DNA of 64,000 nt from Lysobacterales bacterium (GCA_013001885.1 JABDLD010000033.1:97565-161564); one strand, 5' to 3'. Numbered from the stretch's first letter, positions 28,832 to 38,637 are shown. Notes: generated by a model not told the origin, from the letters alone. Translations and numbers: made by a program.

Positions 28832-30769
28832 GTGACTGATTTACCCAGCCGCAGCGCCGCTCTGCTGGAGTCCGGCGGACCGTTTGCCGAAGCCTTGCAG
28901 AGTTTTGCGCCGCGCGATGCACAGATCAAGATGGCCGGCGCGGTCGAGGCTGCTTTGGCACAGGGCAGCGCACTGGTGGTCGAGGCCGGAACGGGGATCG
29001 GTAAAACGCTTGCTTACCTGGTGCCCGCACTACTCAGCGGTGAGCGTGTCATTATCTCGACCGGTACCAAGACACTGCAGGACCAGTTGTTTTTCAGGGA
29101 TATTCCGCTCGTGCAGAAGGCGCTCGGGCTGAGCGTCAAGTGCGCCTTGCTGAAAGGGCGCGGCAATTACCTGTGCCTGCACCGCATGCAGATCGCGCGT
29201 ACCGAGGGGCGGTTGCCGACCCGGGAGGCAGTTGCTGAACTTGAAGCGGTTTTCGACTGGTCTGCACAGACCGTTGACGGCGATCTGTCCATCGCCGGAG
29301 TGATTACCGAAGACAGCGGACTGCTTCCGCTCGTGACCTCTACCGCGGACAACTGCATGGGCGGTGAATGTCCTCGTTTTGAGGAGTGCTACGTGGGCCG
29401 GGCTCGCAACGAGGCGCAGGAAGCCGACGTGGTGGTCGTCAACCATCACTTGCTTTTTGCGGACATGGCCATCAAGCAGAGCGGATTTGGCGAAGTTCTC
29501 CCGGGCGCCTCGGCATTCATCATCGACGAAGCACACCAGGCGCCCGAAACAGCGACCCGCTTTTTCAGCGTTTCCCTCAGTTCCCGGCAGGTGACGGAGC
29601 TTTGCAGGGACTTTCTGGCCGAGTCTTCCGGGGTCAGCGGCGCCATGGGAATCCTGCGGGAGCCGGTGTCGGACTGTCTGCAGACAGTTAAGGAAATCCA
29701 GTTGGTGTTCTCTCAGCGCATGCCGGAGCGCGGACCCTGGGCCGACCTCGTGCGCGATGAACAGGCCCGCAGCGCGCTGCAGGCACTCGACCAGGCAATC
29801 AACGGACTGGAAGCGGGCGTAGCCAGGCTGGCGGGCAGCGCCCGCGGGATGGATGGCTGTATCGACCGGCTCAAGGATATTCAGGGCCGGTTGGATCGAT
29901 TCGATGCAGAGAAAACCGGAGACGAGGTGCGCTGGTTCGAAATCCGGGGCCGGGGGTTTGCCCTGAACATCACACCACTGGAGGTTTCGGGCGTATTCAA
30001 TGACTTCAGAAAGTCGGTGGAGGCAGCCTGGATATTTACTTCCGCCACACTCTCGGTGCGGGGCGATTTTTCACACTTTACCGGTTCCATGGGCCTTGAT
30101 GATGCCTTGACCCTGCAACTGGAATCTCCGTTCGACTATGAAAACAATGCCTTGCTGTGGATACCGGACGACCTGCCTGAGCCGCGGGATGCGGGCTTTG
30201 TGCCCGCGCTGCTGCGGCAGGTGGTTCCGTTGCTCGAGGCGAGCCGAGGCAGGGCTTTTTTATTGTTTACTTCGCACCGCGCGCTGCGGCGAGCTGCCGA
30301 AATTCTCGCAGAAAAAGTGAATTTTCCGCTGTTCGTTCAGGGTCAGCAGCCGCGTAGTCTTTTGCTGGAGAAATTCAGGGAGTCCGGACAGGGCGTGCTG
30401 CTGGGCTCTTCCAGTTTCTGGGAGGGTGTCGATGTGATTGGCGATGCGCTGTCGCTGGTGGTGATCGACAAGCTGCCTTTTGCTGCGCCCGATGACCCGG
30501 TCATGGAAGCACGCAGCGAGTCACTGCGCCGTGCGGGCGGAAACCCTTTCATGCAGCTGTATCTTCCGCAGGCAGTGATTTCCCTGAAGCAGGGCGCCGG
30601 CCGCCTGATTCGGGATGTGAATGACCGCGGCGCACTGGTAGTGTGTGATCCGAGGATCAAAACAAAATCGTACGGCCGTGTTTTCCTGGAGAGTCTGCCG
30701 CCGATGAAAGTCGCTGCGGACCGGGCCGAACTTGAGAGGTTTTTTGATGACCAGACTGCTGGCTGTTGA
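28832..30769 (+). CDS. DinG/YoaA-type XPD-family DNA helicase
   Basis: Superfamily 2 ATP-dependent 5'-3' DNA helicase with an iron-sulfur domain, 645 aa. Walker A AGTGIGKT is at 52-59, the DEAH box (IDEAHQAPE) is at about 231-239, and motif VI is QGAGRLIRD near the end. Four Cys fit a 4Fe-4S site: C115 (NYLCLHR), C175, C180 and C186 (NCMGGECPRFEEC). It is closer to YoaA than DinG in length. The start is GTG; the ribosome site is weak, with AGGAG 15 bases upstream. It overlaps tsaB by 23 bases, so the two are cotranscribed. E. coli also has yoaA and tsaB (yeaZ) next to each other. Confidence 0.9.
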   Translation: MTDLPSRSAALLESGGPFAEALQSFAPRDAQIKMAGAVEAALAQGSALVVEAGTGIGKTLAYLVPALLSGERVIISTGTKTLQDQLFFRDIPLVQKALGLSVKCALLKGRGNYLCLHRMQIARTEGRLPTREAVAELEAVFDWSAQTVDGDLSIAGVITEDSGLLPLVTSTADNCMGGECPRFEECYVGRARNEAQEADVVVVNHHLLFADMAIKQSGFGEVLPGASAFIIDEAHQAPETATRFFSVSLSSRQVTELCRDFLAESSGVSGAMGILREPVSDCLQTVKEIQLVFSQRMPERGPWADLVRDEQARSALQALDQAINGLEAGVARLAGSARGMDGCIDRLKDIQGRLDRFDAEKTGDEVRWFEIRGRGFALNITPLEVSGVFNDFRKSVEAAWIFTSATLSVRGDFSHFTGSMGLDDALTLQLESPFDYENNALLWIPDDLPEPRDAGFVPALLRQVVPLLEASRGRAFLLFTSHRALRRAAEILAEKVNFPLFVQGQQPRSLLLEKFRESGQGVLLGSSSFWEGVDVIGDALSLVVIDKLPFAAPDDPVMEARSESLRRAGGNPFMQLYLPQAVISLKQGAGRLIRDVNDRGALVVCDPRIKTKSYGRVFLESLPPMKVAADRAELERFFDDQTAGC

Positions 30770-31436
30770 GACGTCTGCCGAGGCCTGCTCGGTCGCCCTG
30801 CATTGCAGGGGTGAAACGCGGATTTATTTCGAGCACGCCCCGATGCGTCACGCCGAACTCCTGCTGCCCGCAGTGAAAATGCTGCTGGAACAGGAAGGTG
30901 TGAAATTGAACCAGCTGGACGCCATAGCCTTTGGCCGCGGACCGGGCAGCTTCACCAGCCTTCGCATCGGAATCGGCGTGGTGCAGGGTCTGGCCTGGGG
31001 CGCGGGCCTGCCGGTTGTGCCGGTCTCTTCACTCGCCGCCGCCGCCCAGGACGCTTGCGATGCGAAAAGCGGTAACGGCCTGCCCATCTGCGTGGCGCTG
31101 GATGCCAGGATGAACGAGGTGTATACGGCTAACTTTCGCTGCGGGGAAAACGGAATCGTGATCCCGGACGGCGAAGAGCGTGTTTGTGCGCCCGACCGGG
31201 TCAGCCCCCCGCAGGCCGGCCCTTACATTGCGGCAGGTAATGGATTTGAACGGTTTACAGAACTGGCGCCGATGGCTTCAGCCGCGGCCGTTTACCGCCC
31301 GGAGGCAGTCCCAAAAGCCGAAACCCTGTGCCAATTGGCGCTGAACTGGCTGACTGCCAATACACCGCTGCCGGCCGGCCTGGCGCAGCCGGTGTATCTG
31401 CGTAACAAGGTGGCATCAAAACCCGCTGCCGGCTGA
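30747..31436 (+). CDS. tsaB: tRNA threonylcarbamoyladenosine biosynthesis protein TsaB
   Basis: Scaffold protein that forms a dimer with TsaD and, with TsaE, adds the threonylcarbamoyl group to A37 of ANN-decoding tRNAs. The N-terminus is LLAVETSAEACSVAL and the conserved GRGPGSFTSLRIGIGVVQGLAWG region follows. I used the ATG at 30747 because GAGAGG (30734-30739) lies seven bases upstream. At 229 aa it matches the family. Its end is six bases from the end of the convergent glycosyltransferase. Confidence 0.93.
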   Translation: MTRLLAVETSAEACSVALHCRGETRIYFEHAPMRHAELLLPAVKMLLEQEGVKLNQLDAIAFGRGPGSFTSLRIGIGVVQGLAWGAGLPVVPVSSLAAAAQDACDAKSGNGLPICVALDARMNEVYTANFRCGENGIVIPDGEERVCAPDRVSPPQAGPYIAAGNGFERFTELAPMASAAAVYRPEAVPKAETLCQLALNWLTANTPLPAGLAQPVYLRNKVASKPAAG

Positions 31437-31442
31437 TCGGGT

Positions 31443-33884
31443 TCAACCCAGCCTGGCGTAAATGTTCCGGTATTTCTCCGCTGCCGTCCTCCAGTCCAGG
31501 CTGTCCGCCAACGCGCGACCCTGTTGTGCCAGATCCGCCGCTTTTTGCGGGTTACGGCAAAGGTCTGCGATAGCGCCAATGAACTCTTTCCAATCATCCA
31601 GAACCAATGCATGCCGCCCGGGTACGACCGGTATGCCTTCGATACCCTTGCTGGTGCTGACCACCGGCAGACACGCAGCGAAACAATCGATGATTTTCAT
31701 CCGGGTTCCGCCGCCCTCCACCAATGGAACGACAGCCAGATCGGCTGATTTCAGCCAGGGCGCGACCTGTTCGACACTGCCGGTCAGGTGAATGCGCGGA
31801 TGCGGACTGACGGCGGGTGCGTCCCTGCCAATGGCCAGCAGATGGCATTCGAGGCCAACTGCATCAAGACCCGGCAGCAGGATTTCGGCGAAAATCCGCA
31901 ACGCCTCCTGGTTGGGCGGGTAGGAAAACGTGCCGTGATAAACCAGCAGGGGACATCCGTCCGGCACCGCGAACCTGGCCCGTGCATCGGCTGGGACGGC
32001 TTGATCGAACTGCGCGAGGTTAACACCATGGGGAACAGTGTGCAGCAGGTCGGGATGCACGCCGTCTTCCGCTAGTTTCTGGCGGTCGTTATCGGAGACA
32101 CAAACCACCGCGTCTGATCGATTGCAAAGGTCAATTTCAATGTCCCGCAGATTGTTGTATTGATTCGTCGAAAGCTCATTCACCTGGGCTTTGATGCGTT
32201 CGTATTCAACGTTGTGCTGCACCAGGACGACACTGCAGTCCAGCGTGTCTCGCGCCTCGATGCAGGGCAGGGCGTAAGCGGGAAATTCCGCCTGCAGTAT
32301 CCCGGCATTCAGCTCTCGCGCAACCGCGAGGGTACGCCAGAAAAAGGATCCGTCCGTTAGCGGCAGGTAGAGGAAACTGTTGCTGTAGGGAAGGTCCTTG
32401 GAAAAATGCAAAAGTTTGGCAAGCGCCCCCGGCAAGCTGAACAATCTCGTCCAGAACGGTAATTCTCTGGGCCTGATCTCACCCTGTTCTACTGCGAACC
32501 AAGATTTTCTGTCATCGGTTACGATTCCTACCGGCGTTCCATCGCGGGACAGGGCCTTCGCGCTCTCGATCGTTCGAACGGCCGCGCCGTGATCTGGCGG
32601 AAATAGGTCACCGCGGGTGACCACCACAATTCCGTTGCCGCGTTGCTGGCCAAACAGCCGGTTCAGTAAAACCGTACGCACCAGGCCCAGTTGCCGCTTC
32701 AATCTTTTTGCCAGTGGCGGTACACCTAGAACGGGTGCCGTCTCACGGCTGATGATCGCGGGCTGCAAACGGGCTGCTTTCACCGGGTTCTCCAGCCAGC
32801 GGACCAGGGGTTCGACAGAACGAGCCGGCTGAAGGGCTTCGGAGACCAGTTTTCTCGCATTGGCGGATTTCTCCCTCCACTCATCCGGGTTCGCCGTGAT
32901 GCGGGCCAGGATGGCGTGAATCGAGCCGGGCTCATCGACGATCCAGCCGGCCCCATAACGCTCGACTAAGTTCGCGACCGGGAGGTAGCGATTGCACAGG
33001 AGTGGCAGGCCGTGGCGAAGAAATTCCAAAGACCGGAATGACTGGCTGTATTCACGTTCCACGTTTTTTTCAGCCAGTTCCACTCCGATGTGAGCGCTGC
33101 TGGTCAGAAATCTGCTGAATTTCCGGTACGGCTCCAGAGCGCGGTAACTGACCGGCCCCTCACTCGTCCGGGCAGCCGGATCTGAGGGCTGGCTGTCGTT
33201 TTCGTGCCATCTGTAATCACCGCCAAAATGAACCAGCCTGACTGCGCTTTCATGCTTTGTCGCAAAAGATTCCAGCTCCGTGTGAAATGTTCCGGATGAT
33301 CGCCAGGGCCACGATACGCCGCCGCTGACCAACAGCCAGCCGTCGGCTTCCGGATCCGATTCAGGAGCTTCCGCGAGTTCGGCTCCAAGCGGGACCACCC
33401 TGACGGGGTCGGAGCGGCGCAGGTCAAAACCGGTTTCAAGCAGCGTATTGATCAGCAGGTGTCTCTGCAGTTCGTTTCCAACCAGCAGCAGGTCACATTT
33501 CCGCAATTCGTTTCTGAGGCGCCGCAGGCTTGCCGAGACGGTTTCGGGCGACTCGTAAAGTTCCTCCAGGGTACGGGGCGCAACGTAGTCGAGCACGACC
33601 GGCAGTTGAAGGTCGCAGGGCAGCATGGCCAGCAATTCCCAATACCCGACGATGACGGCCCCGGGTTCCTCCCGCAACAGAATTCCCTGCAGTTCATCGT
33701 GGTTGCGAAACGTTAAACCGGAGGCCGAGCTTCGTTGCGAGCCGACAGCCGCGAGCCAGGTCTGCACTACCTCGTGACCGGCCGCCTCGAGCGCCGAGCG
33801 AATCTGCACGGTTCGGACGGCGTTGCCGCTGACGACTTCCTCTTTCAGCAGCGGAGCTTCCTGGGTGATCAGCAGAATTTTCAT
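31443..33884 (-). CDS. Tandem two-domain GT4 glycosyltransferase
   Basis: 813-aa protein with two GT-B units. The first (about 1-365) begins ILLITQEAPLLKEE and has EYSQSFRSLEFLRHGLPLL, but lacks a convincing sugar-nucleotide Glu motif. The second (about 417-813) is canonical: VTRGDLFPPDHGAAVR, VLVQHNVEYERI, VPHGVNLAQFD, LVYHGTFSYPPNQEAL and EGGGTRMKIIDCFAACLPVV. It resembles the last domain of the large glycosyltransferase at 21.5-25.9 kb in type and probably acts in the same pathway (inference). No export or polymerase genes lie beside it. The gene is followed 16 bases upstream by mgtE on the same strand. Confidence 0.82.
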   Translation of the reverse strand: MKILLITQEAPLLKEEVVSGNAVRTVQIRSALEAAGHEVVQTWLAAVGSQRSSASGLTFRNHDELQGILLREEPGAVIVGYWELLAMLPCDLQLPVVLDYVAPRTLEELYESPETVSASLRRLRNELRKCDLLLVGNELQRHLLINTLLETGFDLRRSDPVRVVPLGAELAEAPESDPEADGWLLVSGGVSWPWRSSGTFHTELESFATKHESAVRLVHFGGDYRWHENDSQPSDPAARTSEGPVSYRALEPYRKFSRFLTSSAHIGVELAEKNVEREYSQSFRSLEFLRHGLPLLCNRYLPVANLVERYGAGWIVDEPGSIHAILARITANPDEWREKSANARKLVSEALQPARSVEPLVRWLENPVKAARLQPAIISRETAPVLGVPPLAKRLKRQLGLVRTVLLNRLFGQQRGNGIVVVTRGDLFPPDHGAAVRTIESAKALSRDGTPVGIVTDDRKSWFAVEQGEIRPRELPFWTRLFSLPGALAKLLHFSKDLPYSNSFLYLPLTDGSFFWRTLAVARELNAGILQAEFPAYALPCIEARDTLDCSVVLVQHNVEYERIKAQVNELSTNQYNNLRDIEIDLCNRSDAVVCVSDNDRQKLAEDGVHPDLLHTVPHGVNLAQFDQAVPADARARFAVPDGCPLLVYHGTFSYPPNQEALRIFAEILLPGLDAVGLECHLLAIGRDAPAVSPHPRIHLTGSVEQVAPWLKSADLAVVPLVEGGGTRMKIIDCFAACLPVVSTSKGIEGIPVVPGRHALVLDDWKEFIGAIADLCRNPQKAADLAQQGRALADSLDWRTAAEKYRNIYARLG

Positions 33885-33899
33885 TGCTCGGCTGTCGGC

Positions 33900-35264
33900 T
33901 CAGCGCCCCAGTAACAGGAACGTGGCAAGACCGATGAACGCCAGTATGCCGATGACATCGGTGACCGTGGTCAGCACCACGCCTCCGGCCAGCGCCGGAT
34001 CGATCGACATGCGCTTGAGCACGACCGGCACCAGTGCTCCGGCGAGTGCTCCGGCCACCAGGTTCAGCAGAATGGCGGCGGCCATTACGAGGCCCAGGGC
34101 CAAATCGTTGTACCAGAGCATGGCAATGACCGCGATGACGATGGAAAACACCACCCCGTTCAGCAGGCCAACGGCCACTTCTTTGCGCAACAGCGCAGGC
34201 GTGTTGCTGGCACTGACCTGGCCGGTCGCCATGCCGCGCACCATCAGCGTGAGGGTCTGCGTGCCGGCGATGCCTCCCATGCTCATGACAATCGGGAACA
34301 GGACGGCCGTTGCAACCAGTTGGTCCAGTGTGGGCTCGAATGCATACAGCACCAACGCGGCCATGATCGCGGTAATCAAGTTGACGCCGAGCCACACCCA
34401 GCGCCTGCGCGCCGATTGCACGATCGGGGCGAACATGTCCTCTTCTTCGTCCAGGCCGGCGCGTGAAAGAATGGAATGTTCTGCCTGCTCCCTGATGACA
34501 TCAACGACATCGTCGATCGAGATCCATCCAAGCAGGTGCCGGTCTGCATCGATAACGGGTGCGGTGACCAGGTCGTGATGCTCGAACTCCATGGCGACCT
34601 GATTCTCATGCATGTCTACGGGTATGGTGACCGCCGAGGTGTCCATCAATTCCCCAACGGTGAGGTTGATGTCCTGGGTCAGCAGGTTGGAAAGTTTCAG
34701 GCTACCGAGGTAGCGTCCCCGCCGGTCAACCACGAACAGAAGGTCAAATACATCCGGCAGTTCTCCGCGTGCGCGCAAATATCTCAATACCACGTCGAGC
34801 GTCACGTCGGGACGGATGGTCAAAACGTCCGGATCCATCAGGCCGCCGGCCGAGTCCTCTGGATAGGACATGACCTGGGCGAGACGCTCCCGGTCCTGAC
34901 GGTCCAGGCTGCGCAGAACTTCCAGGGTGACCGCGTCTGGCAGGTCGTCCAGGATATCAGCAAGGTCATCCAGATCCAGATCGTCGACGGCGGCGACGAG
35001 GTCTTCGGCAGATGTACCTCGGATCAGGCTGGCGCGGACTTCGTCGTTAACCTCGACCAGCACATCGCCATCGAGTTCCGGATCAGTCAGTTCCCAGACG
35101 GCCAGCCGCTTGGTTAGTGGAAGGGACTCCAGCAGGTCGCCGATTTCGGCCCCTGAGAGGTTTTTTATCAGGTGGCTGACCTGTGAACGCTTCCCGGAAT
35201 CCAGGGCCGCTGACAATCGGTCCAGGTGTCGAGCTGTCTTTTCTTCCAGATGTTGTTCGGCCAT
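33900..35264 (-). CDS. mgtE: Magnesium transporter MgtE
   Basis: Mg2+ channel or transporter of the inner membrane, 454 aa. It has the cytosolic MgtE N domain (superhelical, about 10-130), two CBS domains (about 135-260) that gate the pore in response to Mg2+, and five C-terminal membrane segments (about 285-454) with the conserved SMGGIAGTQTLTLMVRG stretch and PALAGGVVLTTVTDVIG. It lies downstream of the PTS genes on the same strand with a 92-base gap that may hold its own promoter. mgtE next to PTS genes is a recurrent arrangement in related bacteria. Confidence 0.95.
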   Translation of the reverse strand: MAEQHLEEKTARHLDRLSAALDSGKRSQVSHLIKNLSGAEIGDLLESLPLTKRLAVWELTDPELDGDVLVEVNDEVRASLIRGTSAEDLVAAVDDLDLDDLADILDDLPDAVTLEVLRSLDRQDRERLAQVMSYPEDSAGGLMDPDVLTIRPDVTLDVVLRYLRARGELPDVFDLLFVVDRRGRYLGSLKLSNLLTQDINLTVGELMDTSAVTIPVDMHENQVAMEFEHHDLVTAPVIDADRHLLGWISIDDVVDVIREQAEHSILSRAGLDEEEDMFAPIVQSARRRWVWLGVNLITAIMAALVLYAFEPTLDQLVATAVLFPIVMSMGGIAGTQTLTLMVRGMATGQVSASNTPALLRKEVAVGLLNGVVFSIVIAVIAMLWYNDLALGLVMAAAILLNLVAGALAGALVPVVLKRMSIDPALAGGVVLTTVTDVIGILAFIGLATFLLLGR

Positions 35265-35356
35265 GAGGGCTAACCCCGGGTTGTGGAATGTTCAATACCG
35301 TGGAACCGCAAGCATTATAAGTGAAACCGCTGGGGCGGGTGTTGATTAACTGAAGG

Positions 35357-37117
35357 TTAGGAGCCAGAGCTCTCCTGTGATTGGTCCAGCAGTTCCAGCA
35401 GTGAACTTTCTTTGGCCGCGGACGGGTCTTGCAGCCACCGCTTTGCCGCCTCGGTCGCCCTATCAATCCGCGTTTCCCGGATGATCTGCTTCACTTCCAG
35501 TAGCCGTGCGGGGTGCATGCTGAACTGGCGCAGTCCGAGGGCAAGCAACAGCCGTGTGTAACGCGTGTCGCCCGCCGCCTCGCCACAGATTGTTGCGGGT
35601 ATGCCAAACTGCCCGGCCTCCCGCAAAATATAACGGAGCAACCGCACGATGCCTGGATGCTGCAGATCATAGAGATGGGCTACCTGTTCATCGCCGCGAT
35701 CAGCGGCCAGGGCATATTGCAAAAGGTCGTTTGTTCCCACCGAAATGAAATCAAGCTCGCGGGCCAGTTCATCGATGGCCAGGGCTGCAGCGGGCACTTC
35801 GATCATTCCGCCCAGCGGCAATTCGGGGTCGTATTGCTGGCCGCGTTCGTCCAGTTGGGCCCTCGCCTCACCCAGCAGTTCCTTGACCAACTTGATTTCC
35901 TGCACACTGGTGATCATCGGAATCAGGCAACGCACGCGGCCGCTGGCGCTCGCCCGCAACACAGCGCGGAGCTGTGTTTTGAATAGTCCGGTGTCCCGCA
36001 GGCAAAGACGGATGGCACGCAGTCCCAGCGCAGGATTGGCCGAGCGCCTGAGTTGTGAAAAATCCAGTGCGTCCGTCGATTTGTCCGCGCCGAGATCCAG
36101 TGTCCGGATGATCAGCGGTTTGCCATCAAGCAGTTCAAGCGCCGACAGGTACTCGCTGAGCTGCGTCTCCTCGTCCGGCGGTGCACCCTGCAAATAAAGG
36201 AACTCGGTGCGATACAGGCCTATTCCATCGGCGCCGGCAGTGACCGACTGCAGCAATTCGTCCCGCCGCTCCGCGTTCGCCTGCAGGCTGATCTCGTGGC
36301 CATCGAGGCTGACCGCCCGGCGCTGGCGCAACGACTCCAGTGACCGTTTGAAGCGCTCTGATTCCAGCCGCAACTCATGGTAGCGCTGCAGGGTTTTTTG
36401 GCCAGGATCGGCAATGAGTAAACCGCGGCCGCCGTCCAGGATGAGCGTGCTGTCCTCTTCGAGCAGGCTGCGGGCTCCGCGCACGCCGAGCACGGCCGGA
36501 ATGCCAAGACTGCTGGCGAGAATGGCCGTATGGCTGTTCGGCCCGCCGTGCTCTGTTACGATGCCGGCCACCCCGCGCTCATGCAGAATCGCCAACTCGC
36601 CCGGGGTGAGTTCAGACGCCACCACCAGCGTATCGGCCAGTCGATCCGGGATGTTTTCAAATGGCTGGCTGGCCGCTTCTTCACCCAATTTGCTTTGAAT
36701 CAGCCGCACGACCTGGGTCACGTCCTCGCCGCGGGTCCGGATGTATTCATCATCCATGCTGCGGAATTCGGACAGGATTTGCTCAAGCTGGGACTGCAGG
36801 GCCCACTCTGCATTACAGAGCTCATTGCGGATGTGTTCTTCAGTATTTTTGCCGATTTTGGAGTCAGCCAGCATCAGCACGTGGGACTGAATGATGTCCG
36901 CGGCCGGAGCGGCGACGGCAGGACCGATCCGGTCGGCCAGTTCCAGCAACTGTTTACGGGCCGCTTCCACGGCGTTCCGGTATCGCCGGACTTCTTTCCC
37001 GACATCCTCCCGGCCAATCCGGAACTCACCGATCTCAAGTTCATTCGACTCGGCAAGGTGAACCCGGCCGATTGCGACGCCCGGCGCGACCGCGTGACCT
37101 TCGAGCTTGACGCTCAT
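35357..37117 (-). CDS. ptsI: PTS enzyme I (PEP-protein phosphotransferase)
   Basis: Takes phosphate from PEP and passes it to HPr. 586 aa; no N-terminal GAF domain, so it is of the EI rather than EI-Ntr (PtsP) layout. Phosphohistidine H196 is in GGPNSHTAILASSLGIPAV. The PEP-binding barrel has LYRTEFLYL, GGMIEVPAAAL, VGTNDLLQYALAADR and CGEAAGD. The start overlaps the HPr stop by four bases (ATGA). No EIIB or EIIC is nearby, so the chain probably controls regulation rather than sugar uptake. Confidence 0.93.
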   Translation of the reverse strand: MSVKLEGHAVAPGVAIGRVHLAESNELEIGEFRIGREDVGKEVRRYRNAVEAARKQLLELADRIGPAVAAPAADIIQSHVLMLADSKIGKNTEEHIRNELCNAEWALQSQLEQILSEFRSMDDEYIRTRGEDVTQVVRLIQSKLGEEAASQPFENIPDRLADTLVVASELTPGELAILHERGVAGIVTEHGGPNSHTAILASSLGIPAVLGVRGARSLLEEDSTLILDGGRGLLIADPGQKTLQRYHELRLESERFKRSLESLRQRRAVSLDGHEISLQANAERRDELLQSVTAGADGIGLYRTEFLYLQGAPPDEETQLSEYLSALELLDGKPLIIRTLDLGADKSTDALDFSQLRRSANPALGLRAIRLCLRDTGLFKTQLRAVLRASASGRVRCLIPMITSVQEIKLVKELLGEARAQLDERGQQYDPELPLGGMIEVPAAALAIDELARELDFISVGTNDLLQYALAADRGDEQVAHLYDLQHPGIVRLLRYILREAGQFGIPATICGEAAGDTRYTRLLLALGLRQFSMHPARLLEVKQIIRETRIDRATEAAKRWLQDPSAAKESSLLELLDQSQESSGS

Positions 37118-37383
37118 TCATCTTCTCCGAACCGGTTATTGATCAGGCGGATCAAAGCGTCGACGGCCATTTTTTCATCCGTGCCTTGTGCTTCGATGGT
37201 CAACTCAGTACCGGTTGCGGCCGCGAGCGTCAGCACGCCCATGATCGATTTTCCGTTCACCACCCGCGGACCCTTGCTCACCAGAACTTCCGATTCGAAA
37301 TCTGCCGCGCAGTTGACCAGTCGGGTTGCAGCCCGCGCATGCAGGCCAAGACGGTTGATGACGGTGACAGTTCTGGAAATCAT
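37114..37383 (-). CDS. ptsH: Phosphocarrier protein HPr
   Basis: 89-aa phosphocarrier. His15 in RLGLHARAA takes phosphate from EI. Ser46 in VVNGKSIMGVL matches the regulatory serine that HPr kinase phosphorylates in Gram-positive bacteria and some proteobacteria, and an hprK gene lies four genes upstream in the same cluster. Four-base overlaps join it to the EIIA gene upstream and to ptsI downstream, so the set is translated from one message. Confidence 0.95.
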   Translation of the reverse strand: MISRTVTVINRLGLHARAATRLVNCAADFESEVLVSKGPRVVNGKSIMGVLTLAAATGTELTIEAQGTDEKMAVDALIRLINNRFGEDE

Positions 37384-37769
37384 TTCTGGAAAATCTTCAC
37401 CGATCGTTTGCCGCTCTCCACCACTTTGCGGACCATCATTTCGAGAGGTTTACCGCGGTAATTGCATGCACAGATGAGCATGCTGAGGTTGGCGCCGGTG
37501 ACCATTACTGCATGGTAGTCTTCCAGCATTTCTCCCACCAGGTTCGACGGGCTTGCGCCGATCAGGTCGGTCAGGACCAACACACCCTCACCTGAATCTG
37601 CCTGTTCCATGCAGGACCTGACCAGCTGCAGACTGCCTTCCATGTCTGTCGCGTGGTTGAAAGCCACGGTAAAAATTTCTTCCGGAAGTTGCCCGAGCAC
37701 AAACCCGGCTTCTTCGATCAGCGACTCGCCCGTGCTGCCGTGTGTAACGATCACAAGCCCGACACTCAT
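37380..37769 (-). CDS. PTS EIIA component, mannose/fructose family
   Basis: 129-aa EIIA of the mannose family. The phosphorylated His is H10 in GLVIVTHGSTGESLIEEAG, followed by VLVLTDLIGASPSNL. It is encoded without the matching EIIB, EIIC or EIID. In proteobacteria with HPr kinase such an orphan EIIA is a usual part of the regulatory PTS. ATGA overlaps couple it to rapZ upstream and ptsH downstream. Confidence 0.92.
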   Translation of the reverse strand: MSVGLVIVTHGSTGESLIEEAGFVLGQLPEEIFTVAFNHATDMEGSLQLVRSCMEQADSGEGVLVLTDLIGASPSNLVGEMLEDYHAVMVTGANLSMLICACNYRGKPLEMMVRKVVESGKRSVKIFQK

Positions 37770-38635
37770 GCCTGTAACTCACGATGATGTATCAGGATAT
37801 GTCCAAAATCCGGACTGAGCCCGGCCGACAGCCGGTCCACCAGGTATACCGAACGGTGGCGTCCGCCCGTACAGCCGATGCCGACCGTCACGTAACTTCG
37901 CTGGCTGAGCTGAAACTTGGGCAGCCAGCTTCGCAGAAAACCGAGAATGTCGTTCAACATACCCTCCACGGCTTCATCTTGTTCCAGCCATTTTCTGACC
38001 GGCAAATCGAGCCCACTATACTCGCGCAGTTCTTCCACCCAGTGGGGATTGGGAAGAATGCGCGCATCGAAAATGAAATCAACGTCCTGAGGAACCCCCC
38101 GTTTGAACGCAAATGACTCCAGTACGATGGTCATCGTGTCATTTTCATTTCCGGCGCACTTCCAGACCTGGCGACGCAACTGGTGGATGTTGGTATCAGA
38201 CGTGTCGATCACCCAGTCGGCTTTTTTCTGCAGGCCGGCAAGCAGGCGTTTTTCCCGCTCGATCGCCTCCGGAAGCGCGTGTTCGTCAGTGGTCAGCGGG
38301 TGGCGTCGGCGCGTTTCGCTGAAGCGTTTTATGATGGCCTTGATGTCAGCGGTCAGAAACAGCAGCTGACACTCGAGTCCCGCCTTCGACAACTGGTCCA
38401 GCCAAAGCGGAATCTCTTCCAGGTCGCGACCCGGAGACCGTGCATCCACACCCAGCGCAACCTTCGAATAGCGGGCCGGGTTGCGTTTGATCTGCTCCGC
38501 AAACTCCGGCAGCAGGGCAGCCGGCAGGTTATCCACGCAATAACATCCGAGGTCTTCCAATGCCCTGAGTGCGGTAGATTTGCCGCCGCCGGAAAGGCCG
38601 GTGACAAGTATCAGTTGTTGACGGGCCGCGGGCAT
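37766..38635 (-). CDS. rapZ: RNase adapter / nucleotide-binding protein RapZ
   Basis: P-loop protein of the RapZ/YvcJ family, 289 aa, which in E. coli brings RNase E to the small RNA GlmZ and so controls glucosamine-6-phosphate synthase. Walker A GLSGGGKS is at 13-20. The C-terminal domain carries VGIGCTGGRHRSVYLVDRL, the most conserved family motif. It starts two bases after the hprK stop. A link to amino-sugar supply fits the envelope genes here, but GlmY/GlmZ homologues are not seen in the window. Confidence 0.94.
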   Translation of the reverse strand: MPAARQQLILVTGLSGGGKSTALRALEDLGCYCVDNLPAALLPEFAEQIKRNPARYSKVALGVDARSPGRDLEEIPLWLDQLSKAGLECQLLFLTADIKAIIKRFSETRRRHPLTTDEHALPEAIEREKRLLAGLQKKADWVIDTSDTNIHQLRRQVWKCAGNENDTMTIVLESFAFKRGVPQDVDFIFDARILPNPHWVEELREYSGLDLPVRKWLEQDEAVEGMLNDILGFLRSWLPKFQLSQRSYVTVGIGCTGGRHRSVYLVDRLSAGLSPDFGHILIHHRELQA

Positions 38636-38637
38636 GG

